Origin: Deltaproteobacteria bacterium
Lineage (GTDB): Bacteria > Desulfobacterota > SM23-61
Direction: 5' to 3'
DNA: 11,220 nt
Assembly (NCBI GenBank): GCA_029857975.1
Contig: JAOUFX010000035.1
Location: 1 to 11,220 of the forward strand
Below the pieces are notes generated by a model. The model saw nothing but the letters and a program-made list of their open reading frames with translations, had not been told where the DNA came from and ran no database searches. The translations under genes were made by a program, and so were the position numbers. Shown piece after piece: positions 6,931 to 11,220 of the stretch. Positions within the stretch are counted from its first letter, which is position 1. Each line of letters begins with the position of its first letter.

Positions 6931-7638
6931 CTAAGAACTGGCCACCTGGGATTCGACCAGCGTGATGCGCCCGTCGTCCATGCGGGCGATGCGGTCGGCG
7001 AAATTGAAGATGCGGTTGTCATGGGTAACGATGATAAGCGCCCGATCGGGGGACAGGGCGGTTTGCCGCAAGACTTCCATGACCCGCCTTCCGGTTTCAT
7101 GATCGAGCGCACTGGTCGGCTCGTCGCAGACGATGAGTCTCGGTTCGTGCACCAGGGCCCGGGCGATGGCCACCCGCTGCTGCTGGCCCCCCGAAAGCTG
7201 GGACGGCAGAGAGCGGATCTTGTCTTCGAGTCCCACTTTGAGGAGCATTTCTTTGGCCCCGGAGAGGGCCTTGGCGCGGCTGGCTCCTAAAATGAGAAGG
7301 GGCACAGCCACGTTTTCAGCGGCGGTCAAGGTCGGCAAGAGATTGTAGGCCTGAAAAACGAAGCCCACATTTTGCCCGCGGAAGCGGGTCTTCCGCCCCT
7401 GACCAAGGGCTTGCAAGTCCTGCTGGAAGACGATGCAGTCTCCTTCGTCCTGGTCGAGGATGCCGGCGACGACCGAAATAAGGGTCGTCTTGCCGCAGCC
7501 GGAAGGGCCGACGAGCATCAGCAATTCCCCCCTGCGCACCTCGAGATCCACCCCGCGCAGAGCCAGAACCTTCGTGGGCCCGGCGATGAAACTCTTGGTG
7601 ATTCCCCGGCAGGATACGGCAGCCTGCTCCCGCTGCAT
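6931..7638 (-). CDS. ABC transporter ATP-binding protein, DevA/MacB/LolD type
   Basis: A 235-residue nucleotide-binding subunit with every expected motif: Walker [10 protein letters not shown] at 44-52, Q-loop at Gln96 ([15 protein letters not shown]), signature LSGGQQQR at 148-155, Walker [13 protein letters not shown] from 168, and the switch histidine at 206 (VTHD). [17 protein letters not shown] and the overall length are typical of the MacB/LolD/DevA subfamily, which drives mechanotransmission-type permeases. ATG 7638 lies nine bases after the permease stop, with an AGGGA RBS. It would act at the cytoplasmic face as a dimer with two copies of the neighbouring permease. The transported substrate cannot be deduced. 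Confidence 0.95.
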   Translation of the reverse strand: MQREQAAVSCRGITKSFIAGPTKVLALRGVDLEVRRGELLMLVGPSGCGKTTLISVVAGILDQDEGDCIVFQQDLQALGQGRKTRFRGQNVGFVFQAYNLLPTLTAAENVAVPLLILGASRAKALSGAKEMLLKVGLEDKIRSLPSQLSGGQQQRVAIARALVHEPRLIVCDEPTSALDHETGRRVMEVLRQTALSPDRALIIVTHDNRIFNFADRIARMDDGRITLVESQVASS

Positions 7639-7647
7639 GATGAGTCC

Positions 7648-8808
7648 CTACCCCTTGAAAACGATGGCCGGTTCCAGGCGCATGACCTTGTAAATGCTGA
7701 TGACCGCCGAGAAAATGATGATGATGATAATGGCCCCGGCGGATAGATAGAGAAGTTCCCGCGTCAGGCGGAAGGCGAGTTCGGTCCCCCCCATCGCGTA
7801 CCCGAAGAGCGAGGCGCCCCCCACTCCCAGCCCATATCCGATGGCCCCGACCATCAGCGCCTGGAGCAGGATCATGCGCAGGAGGATCACGTTGGTGGCC
7901 CCCATGGCCTTAAGGGTTCCAAAGTACCGCAGATTTTCCAGCGTGAAATTATAGAAGGTCTGCCCGGCGATGGCCGTGCCGATGAGGAACCCCAGGCCCA
8001 CGGCGATCCCGAAGTTGATTGGGATGCCGGTGTTCTTCATGAAAAAGTTATAGGTCAGATCTTTGAATTCCTGGGCTGTGTAGGCCGCGAGTCCGGTTTT
8101 CTGGGCGATCCGTTCACTGAGGACCTTGGGGTTATGGCCTTCTTTGGCTTTCACCAGGATGAAGGAGAGAAGTTTGCGCTCCCGGGGGGCGAAGGTCGTA
8201 GCCCGGGTATAAGTAGTGTAGATGACGGGCTGGGACTGAAAGGTACGGGTGACCTGGCAGATGCCGACGACGACGGCGCGGTGGTCATTGATTTCCAGGA
8301 AGTCACCTACCTTGAGAGGAATGGGTCTTGCGCCGGGCTCCTTCGGCCGCCGGGCCAGGCGCGTTTTAGCCCCCACGTCATTCACGATAATCGCGTCCTG
8401 TCGTCGAAGATCGCTCAGGCTGCCCTGCAGCATGACGGGCGGACCGCCGGCGAGGGTGGCGTCGTCCAGGCCGACCACGTTACAGATCTGGAAGTTGCCG
8501 TCCTCCAGGCGGGCTTTCAGCAGGCCTTTGTATAGCGGAACGGCCCATTCGACCCCCTCGACTCCCCGTACGCGAAAGAGCTCCATATCCTGAAGGGACT
8601 TGACATCGTCAATGAACTGAACCTTGGGGTCCATCACCCAAATGTCCGGCTGGGAAGTGTCGGAGATGAAACCGTACGTGCGGGTCATCAATCCGGTGAA
8701 GATGGAAGACTGCTGGGTAATGAGCAAAGAGGCAAAAGTTAGACCCATGATAATGCCCAGGTATTTTCCCCGGTCACCGATCAACATTTTCAGGGCGATC
8801 GCATACAT
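7648..8808 (-). CDS. ABC transporter permease, FtsX/MacB (DevC-like)
   Basis: A 386-residue permease with the MacB/FtsX topology: a first membrane helix at about 16-34, a large periplasmic domain (about 50-255, including VVGLDD, VGDFLEIND and VVGICQ), then three helices at about 262-283, 308-338 and 352-372. The segment FTLENLRYFGTLKAMGATN between helices 2 and 3 is the coupling region seen in DevC-type proteins, and the C-terminus VMRLEPAIVFKG is typical. Gene order and a dedicated adaptor and outer membrane factor support a DevBCA-TolC-like tripartite exporter; DevBCA exports heterocyst glycolipids in cyanobacteria, but substrate here is unknown. ATG 8808 has only a weak RBS (GAGAAG). It is the first gene of the operon; I found no convincing promoter in 8809-8948. 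Confidence 0.92.
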   Translation of the reverse strand: MYAIALKMLIGDRGKYLGIIMGLTFASLLITQQSSIFTGLMTRTYGFISDTSQPDIWVMDPKVQFIDDVKSLQDMELFRVRGVEGVEWAVPLYKGLLKARLEDGNFQICNVVGLDDATLAGGPPVMLQGSLSDLRRQDAIIVNDVGAKTRLARRPKEPGARPIPLKVGDFLEINDHRAVVVGICQVTRTFQSQPVIYTTYTRATTFAPRERKLLSFILVKAKEGHNPKVLSERIAQKTGLAAYTAQEFKDLTYNFFMKNTGIPINFGIAVGLGFLIGTAIAGQTFYNFTLENLRYFGTLKAMGATNVILLRMILLQALMVGAIGYGLGVGGASLFGYAMGGTELAFRLTRELLYLSAGAIIIIIIFSAVISIYKVMRLEPAIVFKG

Positions 8809-8948
8809 CTGAGCTTCTCGGAGTTCCCTTTATTGATTCAGGATCCAGCACGGTAATATTGCTTTTCCGATTCTACGCGCTTCTCTCGGCCAAAGATTCA
8901 CAGCTAAAAGCCTTTAACATTTCTTTTGCTTCCTTTTGGAATCTACTC

Positions 8949-8984
8949 AAAAAATAGAAGAGCCAGGTTTATACCCCCTGGCTC
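8949..8984 (-). terminator. Rho-independent terminator of the ferritin-like gene
   Basis: On the minus strand GAGCCAGG (8984-8977), a 9-nt loop and CCTGGCTC (8967-8960) form a perfect 8-bp GC-rich stem. It is followed by TTCTATTTTTTG, a good U-tract. It ends the leftward transcript of the ferritin-like gene and insulates the exporter operon beyond it. Confidence 0.85.
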
Positions 8985-8989
8985 CTAGT

Positions 8990-9018
8990 GCTCAGAAAAG
9001 GTCACTCCTTTTCTGAGC
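8990..9018. repeat. Perfect 12-bp inverted repeat beside the terminator
   Basis: GCTCAGAAAAGG (8990-9001) and CCTTTTCTGAGC (9007-9018) are exact inverted copies around the loop TCACT. The element lies between the ferritin-like stop and its terminator, five bases from the latter, and would form a stable hairpin in the 3' untranslated region. It has no U-tract of its own and may stabilise the mRNA end or act as a tandem terminator arm. Confidence 0.75.
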
Positions 9019-9061
9019 TCGGGAAACGCTTCTTGAAGGTGAAGATGAAACTGGCTGGATC

Positions 9062-9508
9062 TTACACTTCTTCGAGCATCGTTGTAAATAGATCGTGGTG
9101 CTCTTCCTCGTCTTCTAGAATCTCTTTAAAGATAAAGGCTGTGGTGACGTCTTTCTCCTTTTGGGCCATTTCAATAATTGCCTTATACATTGTAATGGCT
9201 TCTTCCTCGGCCTTGGTGTCATTCTCCAAAAATTCTTTCAGACTCCCCCCCACAAGGATCGGATCCGGCTTGGTGGTCGGGGTTCCGCCCAGATACCATA
9301 ACCTCTCGGCGATTTTTTCAGCATGCTTCATCTCCGCAATGGCGGTCTGCTTGAATTTATCCTGCACCGCTACCCCTTTCACCCCCACGACCTGTATATG
9401 CTGCCACATATACTGAACGCTCACTTGAATCTCCCGAGCGATGGCTTTGTTCAACATCGTCTTGAGCTCTTCGCTCACCTTGGTCATCGGCGCTAAAGAA
9501 ACAGGCAT
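9062..9508 (-). CDS. Bacterioferritin-like di-iron protein
   Basis: A 148-residue four-helix protein of the ferritin-like superfamily. Against E. coli bacterioferritin numbering with a +8 offset, every ferroxidase ligand is present: Glu26, Glu59 and His62 (EMKHAE), Glu102, and Glu135 and His138 (EDEEEHHD). Met60 matches the haem-ligand methionine (Met52) of Bfr, so a haem-binding oligomer is possible though not assured. The expected role is iron oxidation and storage or peroxide detoxification in the cytoplasm. ATG 9508 has GGAGG eight bases upstream. The gene has its own terminator at 8949-8984 and may be read together with the DUF3243 gene 121 bp upstream. It could also be a shorter ferritin-like or rubrerythrin-related protein; the full Bfr ligand set makes Bfr-like the best call. 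Confidence 0.88.
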   Translation of the reverse strand: MPVSLAPMTKVSEELKTMLNKAIAREIQVSVQYMWQHIQVVGVKGVAVQDKFKQTAIAEMKHAEKIAERLWYLGGTPTTKPDPILVGGSLKEFLENDTKAEEEAITMYKAIIEMAQKEKDVTTAFIFKEILEDEEEHHDLFTTMLEEV

Positions 9509-9629
9509 GCTTATTTCCTCCCATACATTTCTAAATTGTTTTTCAATACAAATATCAACCAGAAGCAGGGATTAAAAAAGCTCGTTTTCTAATTCAATCC
9601 CTCGGTCCCATTTACCCTTGCGGGGTTGT

Positions 9630-9899
9630 TTATTGGACCAACTTGAAAATCAGGGTAGCCAAAACCTTTCTCTCTTCCGGTGTTCCCGCGTCCCACATCT
9701 GCTTTAAAAGCTCTTCTTCTTTGGTTGCGGGGCAAACTTTCTGGGATAAAAAATCCCCCACTTTGGTCGCCATACTCTGAATGATTGCGTCAGAAACACC
9801 CAGCTTCCGAGCCTGTTGGATCCCTTCTTTTAATGTCTCTCTCCAGGTTTTCCAGTCCTTGATAAAATCCATCGCGGCCACACATTTCAATCCTTCCAT
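9630..9899 (-). CDS. DUF3243 domain-containing small protein
   Basis: An 89-residue protein. The core DWKTWRETLKEGIQQARKLGVSD, IGDYL-like VGDFLSQKVCPAT, EEELLKQMWDAGTPEER and the end IFKLVQ follow the DUF3243 pattern known from Bacillus YmfJ. No signal peptide or membrane segment is seen, so it is probably cytoplasmic. The family has no established function that I can state. I chose ATG 9899 rather than an ATG nine codons upstream because AGGAGG lies seven bases before it; ATG 9872 (MDFIKDW) is a further option nearer the conserved start. Same strand as the ferritin-like gene, 121 bp upstream of it. Confidence 0.8.
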   Translation of the reverse strand: MEGLKCVAAMDFIKDWKTWRETLKEGIQQARKLGVSDAIIQSMATKVGDFLSQKVCPATKEEELLKQMWDAGTPEERKVLATLIFKLVQ

Positions 9900-9978
9900 T
9901 TTTCCACCTCCTGATTGGTTTTTCACTTCTTAACTCCACTAATCTACGCGCGCAAATCCAAAATATATATGGGGTGAT

Positions 9979-10007
9979 TACTGTATTTAGGTGCTGAAAA
10001 GACAGTA
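9979..10007. repeat. Short inverted repeat upstream of the DUF3243 gene
   Basis: TACTGT (9979-9984) and ACAGTA (10002-10007) are exact inverted copies separated by 17 bases in the AT-rich divergent region between the DUF3243 gene and the rightward gene at 10089. It could be an operator. The spacing does not match a LexA box. Chance is quite possible for 6-bp arms. Confidence 0.2.
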
Positions 10008-10023
10008 TTTTAGGCCAGCCTCC

Positions 10024-10052
10024 TTTCTTTTCGGAGAAGATCGGCATATAAT
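10024..10052 (+). promoter_or_regulatory. Possible promoter of the rightward gene at 10089
   Basis: TATAAT at 10047-10052 is a perfect -10 box. The corresponding -35 region (TTTCTT at 10024-10029, 17-base spacing) is poor. A start near 10059 would leave a leader of about 30 bases before the RBS-backed CTG at 10089. Confidence 0.35.
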
Positions 10053-10088
10053 TAGCCTACTACCCTTTACCTAAAAAGGGAGCAAATC

Positions 10089-10374
10089 CTGCATTCAACT
10101 CCTCTCAATCCGGAAACTGATTTACCGCCGATCCCTTTTGACGAACGCCATTGCAGGCTGGCTTTGAAGCCTAAGGAAGCGGGTTTGACCTGGCGTCCAC
10201 ACGTGGGGTGTTTTGTGTGGGACCCGGAGGGATGCATTGAAGTACCCTCCCCCTTCCCGGAGAGGATTTATTTCATACTAAACCTAGGCCATTTTATCCG
10301 CCTACTGGGAAGCCTGGAGGAGATCGCCCGGAAATTGGTCTGGCTTCCGACCTGGCATCAGGCCCTCCGGATCG
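10089..10374 (+). pseudogene. Unrecognised conserved-looking protein, 3' end lost
   Basis: The frame reads HSTPLNPETDLPPIPFDERH, then WRPHVGCFVWDPEGCIEVPSPFP, ERIYFILNLGHFIRLLGSLEEI and KLVWLPTWHQALRI. This has the feel of a real soluble protein: tryptophan-rich, balanced composition, PHVGCFVWD and LVWLPTWHQ blocks that I believe occur in an uncharacterised proteobacterial family, although I cannot name it. There is no ATG; AGGGAG at 10077-10082 stands six bases before a CTG (10089), and TTG 10164 is the first conventional alternative. After about 10374 the frame stays open to TGA 10620-10622, but there it is simply antisense to the DUF1499 gene, so the native C-terminus appears to be missing. 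Confidence 0.5.
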
Positions 10375-10540
10375 GATCGATTCTATGCCTCTGGTCCTCA
10401 CTCTGGCTGCACACACAGTTTGGGGAAGAAGGACAGGGGGAAAGTCGGTTGTCTTTCACCCCCAGGTTGGACGGGTGCATCCCGCTGCATCCGTTAAAAA
10501 GAAAGACGGCCCAGAAGAAACCAATGAGAAATTTATTCAT
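10358..10540 (-). pseudogene. DUF1499 lipoprotein, N-terminal part only
   Basis: MNKFLIGFFWAVFLFNGCSG is a lipoprotein signal with a cysteine at residue 17, followed by SNLGVKDNRLSPCPSSPNCVCSQ and DQRHRIDPI, the strongly conserved beginning of DUF1499 proteins. Members normally continue for roughly another hundred residues (function unknown); here the frame stops at TGA 10360-10358 after about 60 residues, because the following sequence belongs to the opposing gene. ATG 10540 is the best start for the signal peptide although GGGGGAGGG sits very close to it; ATG 10576 and ATG 10612 are in the same frame. The break point is near 10370, shared with the rightward gene. Confidence 0.75.
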
Positions 10541-10662
10541 CCCTCCCCCGCTTCTTATGATCCCCTGTCTCAGCATAAGAAGGAATATTTCTTTAGTAAG
10601 TACAGTGAACATCCCATTTTGAAAAGGAAGATCTTGTATTTTGGCCTATCTACGATTCTCCA

Positions 10663-10690
10663 TTGACAATTCCGGGTTATGATTTAGACT
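10663..10690 (+). promoter_or_regulatory. Sigma70-like promoter for the 10778 gene
   Basis: TTGACA (10663-10668) is a perfect -35 box, followed by 16 bases and TAGACT (10685-10690), a 4/6 match to the -10 box. Transcription would start near 10698, leaving about 80 bases of leader before the TTG start at 10778. Confidence 0.45.
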
Positions 10691-10777
10691 AATTCATCAA
10701 ATGGTCCTCCCCTTCGAACAAAAACTATCGGGAAACATGTGTTCGCTCAATCGGCGTGCCCATGCAAGGAGGTTGCC

Positions 10778-11220
10778 TTGAAAGAAAAGGAGCAAATCAG
10801 AAAAATTCTCCACGAGTTGTTCTCTTATCAAAAATTGGCCGTTCTCGGAACCCACCAGGCAGGCCAGCCCTACGGCAGCCTGGTGGCCTTTGCCGCAACC
10901 CGGGACCTGAAATACCTGATTTTTGCTACCACCCGGGTCACCCGCAAGTTTGCCAATTTGAAGGTCGACTCGCGCGTGTTCATGCTTGTCGACAACCGCT
11001 CCAACCGGGTCGCGGACTTTCGCCAAGCCATCGCCGCCACAGCCTTGGGAAAAGCGAAGGAAGTGAGAGCAGAAGAAAAAAAGAAATTCATGAAAATGTA
11101 CCTGGCCAAGCACTCCCACCTGAAGGAATTCGTCTCCTCCCCTACTTGTGCCCTAGTGCGAATCCGAGTGGAAGTTTATTATGTGGTCTGGCGGTTTCAA
11201 AACGTATTCGAGCTGAGAGT
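10778..11220 (+). CDS. PNPOx-like (FMN-binding split-barrel) family protein, 3' partial
   Basis: The frame runs open to the right edge, giving at least 147 residues. LHELFSYQKLAVLGTHQAGQPYGSLVAFAAT, then LKYLIFATTRVTRKFANLKVDSRVFMLVDNRSN, follows the split-barrel pattern of pyridoxamine phosphate oxidase-like proteins: a strand pair, the T-x-x-T-R-K-x-x-N-L flavin-phosphate region and a following strand. It is longer and clearly divergent from the protein at 303-695. The start is taken as TTG 10778 because AAGGAGG (10766-10772) lies five bases before it; GTG 10739 is in frame but has no RBS. It has its own promoter at 10663. Cofactor (FMN, F420 or haem) and substrate cannot be decided from sequence. 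Confidence 0.8.
   Translation, partial: MKEKEQIRKILHELFSYQKLAVLGTHQAGQPYGSLVAFAATRDLKYLIFATTRVTRKFANLKVDSRVFMLVDNRSNRVADFRQAIAATALGKAKEVRAEEKKKFMKMYLAKHSHLKEFVSSPTCALVRIRVEVYYVVWRFQNVFELR

Noticed and set aside
8809..8948. Promoter for the exporter operon
   Set aside because: TAGAAT-like and TAATAT-like -10 boxes exist on the minus strand but none has an acceptable -35 at 16-18 bases, so no call is made.
9560..9601. AGGGATT/AATCCCT inverted repeat as a terminator of the DUF3243 gene
   Set aside because: The loop is about 20 bases and the T-run lies inside it rather than after the stem, so it does not fit an intrinsic terminator.
9979..10007. TACTGT-N17-ACAGTA as a LexA box
   Set aside because: The known Gram-negative LexA box needs CTGT-N8-ACAG; the spacing here is far longer.
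10358..10360. TGA ending the DUF1499 frame as another selenocysteine codon
   Set aside because: Sequence after it does not continue DUF1499 and no cysteine is expected at this position; truncation explains the stop better.
10375..10622. C-terminal extension of the rightward 10089 frame
   Set aside because: It is antisense to the DUF1499 coding region, and the residues (repeated R, P and L runs) look like a shadow translation.

Overview
The window looks like chromosomal DNA of a Gram-negative, probably anaerobic or microaerophilic bacterium of the Desulfobacterota ('Deltaproteobacteria') type. This is inferred from gene content: a selenocysteine-containing peroxiredoxin, a class II CPD photolyase, a DUF523/DUF1722 protein, DUF4174 and DUF3243 proteins, a bacterioferritin-like protein and an envelope-spanning ABC exporter. 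No rRNA, tRNA, CRISPR array, IS element or phage gene was seen.

Layout. Positions 1-248 (+) hold the end of a DUF1722 (YbgA-type) protein, apparently frameshifted in a T6 run. Positions 303-3070 (-) hold a run of genes read right to left: a DUF4174 secreted protein, the C-terminal half of an alpha/beta hydrolase, a class II photolyase split by a one-base deletion in a homopolymer, and a small PNPOx-like flavin-binding protein. Positions 3071-3633 lack a confident gene but contain a near-consensus sigma70 promoter on the + strand, a small ORF behind it and an inverted-repeat structure. Positions 3634-4245 (-) encode a selenoperoxiredoxin (PrxU type): an in-frame TGA replaces the peroxidatic cysteine codon and is followed by a SECIS-like stem-loop. 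Positions 4364-8808 (-) form one tight operon: ABC permease, ABC ATPase, HlyD-type membrane fusion protein and TolC/NodT-type outer membrane lipoprotein, which together make a complete DevBCA/MacAB-TolC-like exporter. Positions 9062-9899 (-) hold a bacterioferritin-like di-iron protein with a clear terminator, and a DUF3243 protein. Positions 10089-10540 hold two convergent genes, an unrecognised conserved-looking protein (+) and a DUF1499 lipoprotein (-), both apparently cut off at one shared junction near 10370. Positions 10778-11220 (+) begin a second PNPOx-like protein, with its own promoter, that runs off the window.

Two themes stand out. First, the TGA codon in the peroxiredoxin would make an automatic caller truncate the gene to its last 152 codons. 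The full gene reads cleanly from an RBS-backed ATG through the TGA, and it keeps a C-terminal cysteine that could pair with the selenocysteine. Second, the flanks carry a high density of broken genes (two homopolymer frameshifts, one 5' truncation, one double 3' truncation), while the exporter operon is intact. The frameshifts may be sequencing errors, but the truncations are harder to explain that way. Several surviving genes (selenoperoxiredoxin, ferritin, PNPOx-like proteins, photolyase) fit an oxidative-stress or damage-defence neighbourhood; that theme is inference.
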